Assembly (NCBI GenBank): GCA_021847345.1
Contig: JAJZTW010000004.1
Span: 26,635 to 90,634, forward strand
Length of the DNA: 64,000 nucleotides
Origin: Pseudomonadota bacterium
Lineage (GTDB): Bacteria; Pseudomonadota; Gammaproteobacteria; Burkholderiales; Burkholderiaceae_C
Reading direction: 5' to 3'
Positions 52,745 to 61,622 of the stretch are shown here, piece after piece (the first letter of the stretch is position 1; each line of letters starts with the position of its first letter). Below the pieces are notes generated by a model. That model was not told the origin of the DNA. It saw only the letters and a list, made by a program, of their open reading frames with translations, and searched no databases. Position numbers and translations under genes: made by a program.

Positions 52745-53446
52745 ATGCATACCAACTCGGATTCCGCCGAACTGAACAAATTCGCCGAGGCGGCGCACCG
52801 ATGGTGGGACTTCGACGGCGAATTCAAGCCCCTGCACGACATCAATCCGCTGCGAGTCGAGTGGATCGCGTCGCATGCTCAGCTCGCCGGGCGCCAGGCG
52901 CTCGACATCGGCTGCGGCGGAGGCATCCTGTCGGAGGCGCTGGCCGCGCGCGGCGCGCAGGTCACCGGGATCGACCTGGCCGAGCGCGCGCTGAAGGTGG
53001 CGCGCATGCACGCGCTGGAGTCCGGGCTCGAGCCGCGCTACGAGCTGATCAGCGCCGAGCAGCTCGCCGGCGAGCGCCCGCAGGCCTTCGACCTCGTGTG
53101 CTGCATGGAAATGCTCGAGCATGTCCCCGATCCCGCCTCGGTGGTGCGTGCCGCGGCCACGCTGGTGCGCCCGGGCGGATGGGTGTTCTTTTCCACCATC
53201 AACCGCAACTTCAAGTCCTTCGCGCTGGCCATCGTCGGCGCCGAGTACCTGCTGCGCCTGCTGCCGCGCGGAACCCATGAATACGCCCGCTTCATCCGCC
53301 CCAGCGAACTTGCGGCCTGGGCGCGCGAGGCCGGGCTCGAATGCGTCGAGTTCCGCGGCCTCGAGCCCGAGTTGCTGCGCGGTGGCTGGCGCCTGGATCG
53401 CGGCGTGGACGTGAACTATTTCCTCGCCTGCAGGCGCGAAGCATGA
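52745..53446 (+). CDS. ubiG: Ubiquinone biosynthesis O-methyltransferase
   Basis: A 233-residue SAM methyltransferase with the UbiG N-terminus FAEAAHRWWDFDGEFKPLHDINPLR, SAM motif ALDIGCGGGILSEALAARG, CMEMLEHVPDP and STINRNFKSFALAIVGAEY. It methylates hydroxyl groups of ubiquinone precursors twice in the pathway. The ATG at 52745 is used; a TTG at 52730 would add five residues. Its last bases overlap the gph start (ATGA). Confidence 0.95.
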   Translation: MHTNSDSAELNKFAEAAHRWWDFDGEFKPLHDINPLRVEWIASHAQLAGRQALDIGCGGGILSEALAARGAQVTGIDLAERALKVARMHALESGLEPRYELISAEQLAGERPQAFDLVCCMEMLEHVPDPASVVRAAATLVRPGGWVFFSTINRNFKSFALAIVGAEYLLRLLPRGTHEYARFIRPSELAAWAREAGLECVEFRGLEPELLRGGWRLDRGVDVNYFLACRREA

Positions 53447-54129
53447 ACCCGAGCCTCCAGCCCGCACCAGCGGCCTCGCGCGCACCCTACCGCAGCGTGC
53501 TGTTCGACCTCGACGGCACGCTGGTCGACAGCGCGCCCGACCTCGCCGCTGCCGTCAACCGCATGCGCCGCGAGCGCGGGCTCGACGAGCTTGCGCTGCA
53601 GCGCCTGCGCCCGATGGCCTCGCATGGCGCGCGCGGCCTGCTGCAGGAAGGCCTGGGAGCCGGGCCGCAGGACCCCGACTGGAAGTCCCTGCGCGACGAA
53701 TTCCTGCGCAACTACGAATCGTCCATCTGCGTGCACACCCGGCTGTTCGACGGCGTCGCGCAGTTGCTGGCGGAGCTGCAGCGGCGCTCGATCGCGTGGG
53801 GCATCGTGACCAACAAGCTGGAGCGCTACACCAGCGCGCTGCTGCGCGAGCTCGACTTCGGGGTGCCGCCGGGCTGCGTGGTCAGCGGCGACACCACGCC
53901 GCGCGCCAAGCCGGCGCCGGACCCGCTGCTGCATGCGGCGGCCGAGCTGGGAATCGACCCCGCCAGCTGCCTGTACCTGGGCGACGACCTGCGCGACGTG
54001 CAGGCGGCGTTGGCGGCCGGAATGGATGCCGGCGCTGCGGCCTACGGCTACGGCGGTGCGGACGCCGCGCGCCTGTGGGGCGCGCATCACGTGCTCGACA
54101 GCCCGGGCGAGTTGCTGGCGCTGCTGTGA
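53443..54129 (+). CDS. gph: Phosphoglycolate phosphatase (HAD family)
   Basis: A 228-residue HAD hydrolase. Motif I is VLFDLDGTLVDSAPDLAAAVN, motif II the Thr in GIVTNKLERYT, motif III the Lys of RAKPAPDPLL, and motif IV YLGDDLRDVQAALAAGM. It dephosphorylates 2-phosphoglycolate, cleared after DNA repair or oxygenation. Coupled to ubiG by a 4-bp overlap. Convergent with mogA across 13 bp. Confidence 0.9.
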   Translation: MNPSLQPAPAASRAPYRSVLFDLDGTLVDSAPDLAAAVNRMRRERGLDELALQRLRPMASHGARGLLQEGLGAGPQDPDWKSLRDEFLRNYESSICVHTRLFDGVAQLLAELQRRSIAWGIVTNKLERYTSALLRELDFGVPPGCVVSGDTTPRAKPAPDPLLHAAAELGIDPASCLYLGDDLRDVQAALAAGMDAGAAAYGYGGADAARLWGAHHVLDSPGELLALL

Positions 54130-54142
54130 GCCCGCCTCGGCT

Positions 54143-54796
54143 TCAGCGCCCGGGGCGCCGCGCCGACTTGGGCCGGAAGGCCGCGCACACCTCGGGGTCG
54201 GTTTCCAGATAGGGCCCGCCGATCAGGTCCACGCAATAGGGGACCGCGGCGAACACTCCGCTCACTGCGGGCTTGCCGTCGGCGTCGCGCAGGCCCTCGA
54301 GGGTTTCGCGAATCGACTTTGGCTGTCCCGGCAGGTTCAGGATCAGCGCCTTGCCGCGAATCACTCCCACCTGGCGCGAAAGGATCGCGGTGGGCACGAA
54401 ATGCAGGCTGATGCGGCGCATTTCCTCGCCGAAGCCGGGCAGCACACGGTCGGCGACGTCGAGCGTGGCCTCCGGAGTCACGTCGCGCGGCGCCGGGCCG
54501 GTACCGCCGGTGGTCAGCACCAGGTCGCAGGCCTGCTCGTCGACCAGCTCGCGCAGCGCGGCGGCGATTCCCGCGCGCTCGTCCGGAATCAGGCGCTCGC
54601 TGAAACGCAGCGGGTTGCGCAGCGCGCGCTGCAGCCATTCCCGCAACGACGGAAGCCCCTGGTCGGCATAGACGCCGCTGGAGGCGCGGTCGCTGATCGA
54701 GACCAGGCCGATGTGCACCGCCTCGGGCGCGCCGGGCGCCGGCTCAGTCGGGGTGGTCGGGGTCGGGGTCGAATGCGGGCTCTGAATCTGCGTCAT
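54143..54796 (-). CDS. mogA: Molybdopterin adenylyltransferase
   Basis: A 217-residue MogA. The core starts HIGLVSISDRASSGVYADQG and has TTGGTGPAPRDVTPE and the end GPYLETDPEVCAAFRPKSARRP. It adenylates molybdopterin before molybdate insertion. The ATG at 54796 gives a Pro/Thr-rich 26-residue extension read out of frame through the end of darP (53-bp overlap). A GTG at 54718, just before HIGLVSISD, would remove the overlap and match the usual family start. Both starts remain possible. Confidence 0.9.
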   Translation of the reverse strand: MTQIQSPHSTPTPTTPTEPAPGAPEAVHIGLVSISDRASSGVYADQGLPSLREWLQRALRNPLRFSERLIPDERAGIAAALRELVDEQACDLVLTTGGTGPAPRDVTPEATLDVADRVLPGFGEEMRRISLHFVPTAILSRQVGVIRGKALILNLPGQPKSIRETLEGLRDADGKPAVSGVFAAVPYCVDLIGGPYLETDPEVCAAFRPKSARRPGR

Positions 54797-55343
54797 GGTC
54801 GCTGGAATCGAACAGGTCCTTGAGGTGTTGGTACAGCGCCCGCGAATGCCGCGGCGGCTTGCCCGCGGCACGCTCCGCGCGCGCCGCGCGTATGCACTGG
54901 CGCAATTCCTGGATGGGCGCGCCGGCATGCTCGCGCACCAGTTCGGCAAGCGCCGCGTCGTCGCTCAGCAGGCGCTCGCGCCAGTCCTCGAGCGCGTGCA
55001 TGCGGGCCACCGCGGCGCGGCTGTCGCCGGTCGCGTCGGCAAGGGCCTGGCGCAGCGGCTGCGCGTCGACCTTGCGCATGAGCTTGCCGATGTACTGCGC
55101 GTGGCGGCGCCTGGCCTCGAAGCTGCGCAGGCCGGAGTGCTCGCGCAGCGCGTCGCGCAGGGTGTCGGGAACGTCCAGCACGTCGATGCGCGCGCGCGGC
55201 AGCTGCGCCAGCTGCTCCCCGAGCTGCTGCAGCTCGAGCATTTCGCGCTTGCGCTGGCTCTTGCTCGGGCCGAGCTCGGGCTCGTGCTCTGCCGCGACCT
55301 GGTGCGCGCCATGAGCTTGCTGCGGAAAAGTCGGCGATTTCAT
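54744..55343 (-). CDS. darP: Ribosome biogenesis factor DarP (YjgA)
   Basis: A 199-residue, highly charged helical protein. PSKSQRKREMLELQQLGEQLAQLP and RRHAQYIGKLMRKVD are YjgA/DarP signatures, and the tail is Asp-rich (FDPDPDHPD). The family binds late 50S precursors and promotes peptidyl transferase centre maturation. Divergent from pmbA across 96 bp, a pairing common in proteobacteria. Confidence 0.93.
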   Translation of the reverse strand: MKSPTFPQQAHGAHQVAAEHEPELGPSKSQRKREMLELQQLGEQLAQLPRARIDVLDVPDTLRDALREHSGLRSFEARRRHAQYIGKLMRKVDAQPLRQALADATGDSRAAVARMHALEDWRERLLSDDAALAELVREHAGAPIQELRQCIRAARAERAAGKPPRHSRALYQHLKDLFDSSDHDADSEPAFDPDPDHPD

Positions 55344-55439
55344 CCGCCGGTATTATCGTCGGCTGCAGGCATGCTGCGCGATCAGCCGTCGCGCAGGCGT
55401 CGTTCGCCCGCCTCACCCCTTCAACTCATCAGGTCATCC

Positions 55440-56786
55440 GTGGGTCATTTCGCATACACCAAGCAGGATTTCCAGGAGCTCGCCGAGCTTGCGCTGCGCG
55501 AGGCGCGCCAGGCCGGAGCGAGCGATGCCGCGGTCGAGGTCTCCGAGGGCCAGGGGCTGAGCGTCAACGTGCGCCTCGGGCGCGTCGAGCAGGTGGAACA
55601 CAACACCGACAAGGTGCTCGACATCAGCGTGTACGCCGGCAAGCGCCGGGGCCATGCCAGCACCTCGGACTTCTCCGCCCAGGCGATTCGCAGCACCGCG
55701 CGCGCGGCCTTCGACATCGCGCGCTACACGGCCGAGGACGACTGCGCCGGGCTGCCCGAGCCCGAGCTGCTGGCCGGCGCCGCGCGCGACCCCAGGCTCT
55801 ATCACCCCTGGGACCCCAGCGTGGAGCAGGCGGCGGAACTGGCGCGTCGCGCCGAGGACGCGGCCTTCGCCACCGATCGGCGCATTCGCAACAGCGAGGG
55901 CGCGTCGGTGTCGGCGCAGCATATGCATTTCGTGCTGGCCAACAGCCGCGGCTTCAGCAACGGCTACGCGACCAGCCGGCACAGCCTGTCGTGCGTGCCC
56001 ATCGCCGGTCGCGGCGACGACATGCAGCGCGACTACTGGTGGAGCAGCCGGCGCGACGCTTCGCAGCTGGCGTCGCCCGAGGCGCTGGGCCGCTACGCCG
56101 CAGAGCGCTCGCTGTCGCGCCTGAAGGCACGCAAGATGGCCACCGGGCAGTACCCGGTGCTGTTCGAGGCGCCGCTGGCCGCCGGTCTGATCGGCTCGCT
56201 GGTGCACGCCGCCAGCGGAGGCTCGCTGTATCGCAAGTCCTCCTTCCTGGTGGACCACCTGGGCAAGCAGGTCATGGCCCCGCACCTGGACCTGCTCGAG
56301 GACCCGCGCGTGGCCGATGGCATGGGCAGCGCTCCGTTCGACGACGAGGGGGTGCGCACGCAGCGCCGACGCGTGGTGCGCGGTGGCGTGCTCGAGGGCT
56401 ATTTCCTGTCCACGTATTCCGGGCGCAAGCTGGGCATGCCGACCACCGGCAACGCCGGCGGAGCGCACAACCTGATCCTGAGCAGCCGGCTTACCCGCGC
56501 CGGCGACGACCTGCCGCAGATGCTGCGCAAGCTCGAGCGCGGGCTGTTCGTCATCGAACTCATGGGCCACGGCATCAACTACGTCACCGGAGACTACTCG
56601 CGCGGGGCGATGGGCTTCTGGGTGGAAGGCGGACGCATCAGCCACCCGGTGCACGAAATCACCATCGCCGGCAACCTGCGCGACATGCTGCGGGGAATCC
56701 GCGCCGTCGGGGCCGACGTGCACGCCAGCGGCAGCCGGCGCACCGGCTCCATTCTCGTCGAGTCGATGACCGTCGCAGGCAGCTGA
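55440..56786 (+). CDS. pmbA: Metalloprotease PmbA (TldE)
   Basis: A 448-residue protein. It begins with GTG at 55440, supported by AGGT upstream and by the family-like start HFAYTKQDFQELAELAL. PmbA/TldE landmarks include EQVEHNTDKVLDISVYAGKRRGHAST, VLFEAPLAAGLIGSLVHAASGGSLYRKSSF, GGVLEGYFLSTYSGRKLGMPTTGNAGGAHN and GHGINYVTGDYSRGAMGFWVEGG. As TldE it partners TldD; the HExxH metal site belongs to TldD and is absent here as expected. The pair cleaves unstructured peptides, and acts on some microcins and CcdA. Confidence 0.94.
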   Translation: MGHFAYTKQDFQELAELALREARQAGASDAAVEVSEGQGLSVNVRLGRVEQVEHNTDKVLDISVYAGKRRGHASTSDFSAQAIRSTARAAFDIARYTAEDDCAGLPEPELLAGAARDPRLYHPWDPSVEQAAELARRAEDAAFATDRRIRNSEGASVSAQHMHFVLANSRGFSNGYATSRHSLSCVPIAGRGDDMQRDYWWSSRRDASQLASPEALGRYAAERSLSRLKARKMATGQYPVLFEAPLAAGLIGSLVHAASGGSLYRKSSFLVDHLGKQVMAPHLDLLEDPRVADGMGSAPFDDEGVRTQRRRVVRGGVLEGYFLSTYSGRKLGMPTTGNAGGAHNLILSSRLTRAGDDLPQMLRKLERGLFVIELMGHGINYVTGDYSRGAMGFWVEGGRISHPVHEITIAGNLRDMLRGIRAVGADVHASGSRRTGSILVESMTVAGS

Positions 56787-56800
56787 AGCGGCTGCCGGGC

Positions 56801-56824
56801 GCGGGCGCGTCGATGCGCGCCCGC
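56801..56824. terminator. Hairpin between convergent pmbA and folA
   Basis: GCGGGCGCG (56801-56809) and CGCGCCCGC (56816-56824) pair perfectly around TCGATG. It lies mid-gap between the two stops. No T-run is present on either side. Confidence 0.45.
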
Positions 56825-56835
56825 GGCGCGGCGGG

Positions 56836-57345
56836 TCAGCGCGCCGGGCGCCTTTCGTACAGCACGAAATCGAAGGCCGGCAACGCGCCCTGCGCGGCGT
56901 GGTGCTCGCGGCTGAGCTGTTCGAAATCCTGCCTCGGCCAGTCGGGGAAGTGCACGTGCCCTTCGGGCTGCGCGTCGATCTCGGTCAGCCACAGGCGGTG
57001 CGCCAGCGGCAGCGCCTCGGCGTAGACCTGGGCGCCGCCGATCACGAACACCTCGGGCGCCTCGGCGCACAGGCCCAGCGCCTCGGCCAGCGACGCCGCC
57101 GCCTCCGCCCCGTCGGCCTGCCAGGCTTCCTGGCGCGTGACCACGATGTTGCGCCTCCCCGGCAGCGGCCGCCCGATGGATTCCCAGGTGCGCCGCCCCA
57201 TGACGATCGGGTGGCCGTGGGTGATTTTCTTGAAATGCGCCAGGTCGGCCGGAATGTGCCAGATCAGCGCGTTGTCGCGCCCGATCACGCCGTTGCTGGC
57301 GACGGCGGCGATCAGGCTGACGCGCGTGGGAGTCGGGGAGGGCAT
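56836..57345 (-). CDS. folA: Dihydrofolate reductase
   Basis: A 169-residue DHFR. SLIAAVASNGVIGRDNALIWHIPADLAHFK is followed by IVMGRRTWESIG and FVIGGAQVYAEALPLA, the folate/NADPH-binding motifs. The active-site acidic residue is Asp in IPADLAHFK. It reduces dihydrofolate to tetrahydrofolate. It follows thyA by 28 bp, so thymidylate synthesis and folate recycling are co-expressed. Confidence 0.97.
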   Translation of the reverse strand: MPSPTPTRVSLIAAVASNGVIGRDNALIWHIPADLAHFKKITHGHPIVMGRRTWESIGRPLPGRRNIVVTRQEAWQADGAEAAASLAEALGLCAEAPEVFVIGGAQVYAEALPLAHRLWLTEIDAQPEGHVHFPDWPRQDFEQLSREHHAAQGALPAFDFVLYERRPAR

Positions 57346-57373
57346 GGTGCAGGCGCGCGCGGCGGCAGGTGGG

Positions 57374-58192
57374 TCAGACGGCCACCGGCGCCTTGATCGG
57401 CGGGTGGTGCAGGTAATCGACCAGCTCGAAGTCGCTCGGCTGGTACTCGAACAGGCTGTCGGGCCGGCGCAGCAGGCGCAGGCGCGGAGGCGCGAACGGG
57501 GGCCGCGACAACTGCAGGCGCACCTGCTCGAAGTGGTTGTGATAGATGTGGCAGTCGCCGCCGCTCCAGATGAACTCGCCGACGTCGAACCCGCATTGCT
57601 CGGCCACCATGTGGGTCAGCAGGCTGTAGCTGGCGATGTTGAACGGCACGCCGAGAAACAGGTCGGCGCTGCGTTGGTACAACTGGCAGCTCAGGCGCGG
57701 GCGCCCGCCGTCGACGGCCGGGGCGACGTAGAACTGGAACATCACGTGGCACGGCGGCAGCGCCATGCGCGCGATCTCCGCGACGTTCCACGCGCTGACC
57801 AGGTGGCGCCGTGAATCCGGATTGCGCCGCAGGCCGTCGACGAGCTGGGAGATCTGGTCGACCTGCGAGCCGTCGGGCGCCGGCCACGAACGCCATTGCA
57901 CGCCGTACACCGGGCCGAGCTCGCCCTGCGCGTCGGCCCACTCGTCCCAGATGGTCACGCCGTGCTCGTGCAGGTAGGCGATGTTGCTGTCTCCGCGCAG
58001 GAACCACAGCAACTCGACGACGATGCTCTTGAAATGCACCTTCTTGGTGGTCACCAGCGGGAAGCCCTGGCGCAGGTCGAAGCGCAGCTGCGCGCCGAAT
58101 CGGCTGCGCGTGCCGGTTCCGGTGCGATCGGCCTTGTCGGCGCCCTCGCGCAGCACCAGGCGCAACAGGTCTTCGTAGGGAGTGCTCAGCAT
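57374..58192 (-). CDS. thyA: Thymidylate synthase
   Basis: A 272-residue enzyme. The catalytic Cys lies in [14 protein letters not shown]. Other family motifs are [65 protein letters not shown] and [13 protein letters not shown]. It methylates dUMP to dTMP with methylene-tetrahydrofolate, whose dihydrofolate product is recycled by the adjacent folA. Divergent from the alpha/beta hydrolase gene. Confidence 0.97.
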   Translation of the reverse strand: MLSTPYEDLLRLVLREGADKADRTGTGTRSRFGAQLRFDLRQGFPLVTTKKVHFKSIVVELLWFLRGDSNIAYLHEHGVTIWDEWADAQGELGPVYGVQWRSWPAPDGSQVDQISQLVDGLRRNPDSRRHLVSAWNVAEIARMALPPCHVMFQFYVAPAVDGGRPRLSCQLYQRSADLFLGVPFNIASYSLLTHMVAEQCGFDVGEFIWSGGDCHIYHNHFEQVRLQLSRPPFAPPRLRLLRRPDSLFEYQPSDFELVDYLHHPPIKAPVAV

Positions 58193-58241
58193 GTCGGCGA
58201 GTGCCTCGGGATGCGCGTCGCCCGCGGGTGCGGGGTCGGCC

Positions 58242-58247
58242 TAATAT
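58242..58247 (+). promoter_or_regulatory. -10 box for the hydrolase-relA unit
   Basis: TAATAT lies 40 bp before the ATG at 58288 and only 8 bp before an in-frame ATG at 58255. No -35 consensus is evident. Confidence 0.35.
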
Positions 58248-58287
58248 GCAAGCCATGCATCGTACCTGCAGCCCCGCCGCGCACGCC

Positions 58288-59187
58288 ATGTCCGAACCCC
58301 AGCAACCACGCCTCGAAGCCGTATCCTGCCTGCACCCTGGCGGCCTGCACCGCATGGCCTACTGGGAATGGGGCGAGCCCGACAACCCCGACGTGGTCGT
58401 GTGCGTGCACGGCCTGTCGCGCCAGGGGCGCGACTTCGACCGCCTGGCGCGCGCGCTGAGCCCGCGCTTTCGCGTGGTGTGCCCGGACGTGGCCGGGCGC
58501 GGGCGCTCGCAGTGGCTGGCGCCCGAGCACTACCAGGTCCCGCAGTACGTGGCCGACATGGTGAGCCTGCTGGCACGCCTTCGCGCCAGCCGCGTCGGCT
58601 GGGTCGGCACGTCGATGGGTGGGTTGATCGGCATGGCGCTGGGCGGGCTGGCCGACAGCCCGGTGAACGCGATGGTGCTCAACGACATCGGGCCGGCCAT
58701 CGCCGAGGCCGGGCTGCGGCGCATCGGCGCCAACCTGGGGCAGCGCATGGAGTTCGCCAGCGTCGACGACGCGGCCGGCTACCTGTGGTCGGTGTCGAGC
58801 GGCTTCGGCAGCCACAGCCGCGAAGACTGGCTGGAGCTGTGCCGTCCGATGCTGGTGCCGCGCCCCGAAGGCGGCGTGCGCCTGCATTACGACCCGGGCA
58901 TCATGCAGGGCTTCGCCGCGCTGGCCGCGCCGCAGGCGGCGCAGGCGGTGGCCGCCGGCGAGCAGGCCATGTGGGCGCTGTACGACCGGATCCAGGCTCC
59001 CACGCTGGTGCTGCGCGGCGTGGACTCGGACATTCTCAGCGCGGGCACCGCGCAGGCCATGCGCGCGCGCGGGCCGCGTGCCGAACTGATCGAGTGGCCC
59101 GATGTCGGGCACGCACCGACCCTGGTGAGCGCGCAGCAGATCGAGCCCGTGCAGGCTTTCCTGGCGCGGCATCTTCCGGCGCGTTGA
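58288..59187 (+). CDS. Alpha/beta-fold hydrolase of unknown substrate
   Basis: A 299-residue hydrolase of the abhydrolase superfamily. The oxyanion region is CVHGLSRQGRDFDRLARAL, the nucleophile elbow GTSMGG has Ser at about residue 109, an acidic residue lies in RGVDSDIL, and the His in DVGHAPTLV. Substrate is unknown. Three starts are in frame (58246, 58255, 58288); the last fits best with the protein beginning just before LEAVSCLHPGGLHRMAYWEWG. It shares a stop/start TGATG with relA, so the two are translationally coupled. Confidence 0.85.
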   Translation: MSEPQQPRLEAVSCLHPGGLHRMAYWEWGEPDNPDVVVCVHGLSRQGRDFDRLARALSPRFRVVCPDVAGRGRSQWLAPEHYQVPQYVADMVSLLARLRASRVGWVGTSMGGLIGMALGGLADSPVNAMVLNDIGPAIAEAGLRRIGANLGQRMEFASVDDAAGYLWSVSSGFGSHSREDWLELCRPMLVPRPEGGVRLHYDPGIMQGFAALAAPQAAQAVAAGEQAMWALYDRIQAPTLVLRGVDSDILSAGTAQAMRARGPRAELIEWPDVGHAPTLVSAQQIEPVQAFLARHLPAR

Positions 59188-61340
59188 TGCAGCCAGCTCC
59201 GCCGATGTCCGCGTCCCAAGCTCCACCCGCGCCGCAGGACCTGCTGGCGCGCGCACGCGCGTTCAGCGCCCCGCTGCTCGACGAGGTGCTGCTCGACAGC
59301 GGCGAGCCCGCCCTGCAGCACGCCGATGCGGTGCAGGCGATCCTGGCCGCCATCGGTGCCGACGAGCCCACGCGCGCGGCGTCGTGGCTGACCCTGGCCG
59401 CCGGGCAGCTCGCCAAGCCCGAGGAACAGCTGGGCAAGGCCTTCGGGCGCGACAACGCTCGCCTGGCCGTCGAGGGACGCAAGCTGATGGAGGTGTTTCG
59501 CGTCGCGCGCCAGCGCGTGGCCTCCGGCGGCGACGTACCCACCGAGCACCGGGAAATGCTGCGCCGGCTGCTGCTGGCCATGTCCGAGGACCTGCGGGTC
59601 ATCCCGCTGCGTCTGGCGTCGCGCCTGCAGTCGCTGCGCTATTTCACCAGCGCCGGAGTTCGCCCGAGCGACGATTTCGTGCAGTCGTCGCTGCAGATCT
59701 GGGCGCCGCTGGCCAACCGGCTCGGGCTGTGGCAGGTCAAGTGGGAGATCGAGGACCTGGCGTTCCGCCTCGATCGCCCCGACGAATACGCGCGCATCTC
59801 CGAGTGGATGCGCCGTCGCGGTGCCGAGCACGAGGCGCTGATCGCGCAGGCCAGCGCCCAGGTGCGCGACGCGCTGGGCCGGCAAGGCATCGACGCCGCG
59901 ATCAGCGGCCGGCGCAAGCATGCCTACAGCATCTGGCGCAAGATGCAGGGCAAGTCCCTGGAGCTCGACCAGGTGATGGACCTGCTGGCGCTGCGCATCG
60001 TGGTCGATACCGTCGACCAGTGCTATGCCGCGCTGGGAGTGGTGCACGAATCGTGGAGCGCGCTCGAAGCCGAGTACGACGACTACATCGCGCGCCCGAA
60101 GGCCAACGGCTACCAGTCGCTGCACACCGTGGTGCGAGGCCCGCGCGAGCTGCCGCTGGAAATCCAGATCCGCACCCGCGCCATGCACGAGCATGCGGAG
60201 CAGGGCGTGGCCGCTCACTGGGCCTACAAGGAAGCCGGCGCGCAGGGCTACAAGGGCGTGGTGGCGGCGTCGCGCTTCGACGCCAAGGTCGCGCTGGCGC
60301 GCCAGCTGATGGCCTGGCGTGGCGAACTGGCCGGCGCGGGTGGGTCCGGCGCGAGCGCCAATCCCTTCGACGACCGCGTGTACGTGATGACCCCGCAGGC
60401 GCGCATCATCGAGCTCGAGGCCGGCAGCACGGCGGTGGATTTCGCCTATGCCGTGCACACCGATCTGGGGCACCGCTGCCGCGGCGCGCGCGTGGACGGC
60501 GCGCTGGTTCCGCTGAACACGCCGCTGCGCAGCGGGCAGACGGTGGAGATCGTCGCCGCCAGGCAGGGCGGGCCGTCGCGCGACTGGCTCAATCCCGAAC
60601 TCGGCTTCCTGCACACCGCACGTGCCCGAGCCAAGGCGCGGGCATGGTTCAACGCCCAGGCGCTGGAACAGACCATCGCGGGCGGTCGGGCGCAGATCGA
60701 CAAGCTGCTGCAGCGCGAGGGGCGAACCGGCATGAGCCTGCAGGAGCTGGCCGCCGGCCTCGGGCTGCGCAGCCCGGAGCAGTTGTTCGAGCGCGTGGGC
60801 AGCGAGAGCCTGCCGTTGCGCCAGGTGGAGAATTTCCTGCGCGCCGGTCAGCCGGCTGCGCCCGTCGACGAGCTCGCGCTGCGCACCGCGAAGGCCCAGC
60901 CGGGCGGCGTGCTGGTGGTCGGCGTGGACGCGCTGCTGACCCAGCTCGCCGGCTGTTGCAAGCCCGCGCCGCCGGACGCGATCTGCGGCTTCGTCACCCG
61001 TGGCCGCGGTGTATCGGTGCATCGTGCCGACTGCAGCAATGCGCGCCACCTGCGCCAGCGTCACCCCGAGCGCGTGATCCCGGTGACCTGGGGGGCGCGC
61101 AACGAGGGCGTGTTCGCGGTCGACCTGATGGTGGAGGCGCAGGACCGCCACGGCCTGCTGCGCGACATCTCCGAGGTGTTTTCGAAGCAGAAGCTCAATG
61201 TCATCGGCGTGCGCACCCAGAGCCGTGGCGACAGCGCCCACATGATGTTCACGGTCGAGCTGCCCGGACTGGAGGCGCTGCCCGCGGCACTGAACCAGTT
61301 GCGCGAGGTCGCCGGGGTGCGCCGCGCGGCGCGCCGCTGA
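59187..61340 (+). CDS. relA: GTP pyrophosphokinase RelA
   Basis: A 717-residue (p)ppGpp synthetase. The N-terminal hydrolase-like domain lacks the HDxxED metal motif (the region reads ASWLTLAAGQLAKPEEQL), so it should be inactive. The synthetase domain has GRRKHAYSIWRKMQGK and EYDDYIARPKANGYQSLHTVV. Its E-x-D-D (Glu296 to Asp299) marks the RelA rather than SpoT class. A TGS domain (about 393-450), a zinc-finger-like segment with GCCKPAPPD and a C-terminal ACT/RRM domain (DRHGLLRDISEVFSKQKLN) follow. It responds to uncharged tRNA on the ribosome. Translationally coupled to the hydrolase gene. Confidence 0.94.
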   Translation: MQPAPPMSASQAPPAPQDLLARARAFSAPLLDEVLLDSGEPALQHADAVQAILAAIGADEPTRAASWLTLAAGQLAKPEEQLGKAFGRDNARLAVEGRKLMEVFRVARQRVASGGDVPTEHREMLRRLLLAMSEDLRVIPLRLASRLQSLRYFTSAGVRPSDDFVQSSLQIWAPLANRLGLWQVKWEIEDLAFRLDRPDEYARISEWMRRRGAEHEALIAQASAQVRDALGRQGIDAAISGRRKHAYSIWRKMQGKSLELDQVMDLLALRIVVDTVDQCYAALGVVHESWSALEAEYDDYIARPKANGYQSLHTVVRGPRELPLEIQIRTRAMHEHAEQGVAAHWAYKEAGAQGYKGVVAASRFDAKVALARQLMAWRGELAGAGGSGASANPFDDRVYVMTPQARIIELEAGSTAVDFAYAVHTDLGHRCRGARVDGALVPLNTPLRSGQTVEIVAARQGGPSRDWLNPELGFLHTARARAKARAWFNAQALEQTIAGGRAQIDKLLQREGRTGMSLQELAAGLGLRSPEQLFERVGSESLPLRQVENFLRAGQPAAPVDELALRTAKAQPGGVLVVGVDALLTQLAGCCKPAPPDAICGFVTRGRGVSVHRADCSNARHLRQRHPERVIPVTWGARNEGVFAVDLMVEAQDRHGLLRDISEVFSKQKLNVIGVRTQSRGDSAHMMFTVELPGLEALPAALNQLREVAGVRRAARR

Positions 61341-61360
61341 AGCCTCGATGCGCGCGCCAC

Positions 61361-61391
61361 TTGCCGAGAGGACCGGGCTGCGTGCTATGAT
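61361..61391 (+). promoter_or_regulatory. Candidate promoter of the tRNA-Val gene
   Basis: TTGCCG (61361-61366) and TATGAT (61386-61391) are 19 bp apart, 13 bp before the tRNA. The spacing is long, so confidence in the -35 is low. Confidence 0.45.
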
Positions 61392-61403
61392 TGCCGTTTT
61401 CCA

Positions 61404-61479
<76 letters not shown>

Positions 61480-61574
61480 GTTTTCCGAAGGGTTTTCCCC
61501 GAGCCGCCCGCGCTGCATTTGCTGGTCGGGCCGCCGATGTGTCGCGCAGGACGTTCTTGATGCGAACCGATGAC

Positions 61575-61604
61575 AAGAGTGCGGCGTGACCGCACTCTTT
61601 TGTT
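61575..61604 (+). terminator. Intrinsic terminator between tRNA-Val and thrS
   Basis: AAGAGTGCGG (61575-61584) and CCGCACTCTT (61590-61599) form a perfect 10-bp stem around CGTGA, followed by TTGTTG. Together with the last stem bases this gives a T-rich 3' side. It ends about 20 bp before the thrS ATG, leaving almost no room for a separate thrS promoter. Confidence 0.8.
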
Positions 61605-61622
61605 GTCCGTACTTTGCGCACC

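Noticed and set aside
59187..61340. Bifunctional SpoT rather than RelA
   Set aside because: The HDxxED hydrolase motif is missing and the synthetase carries the acidic E-x-D-D motif of RelA.
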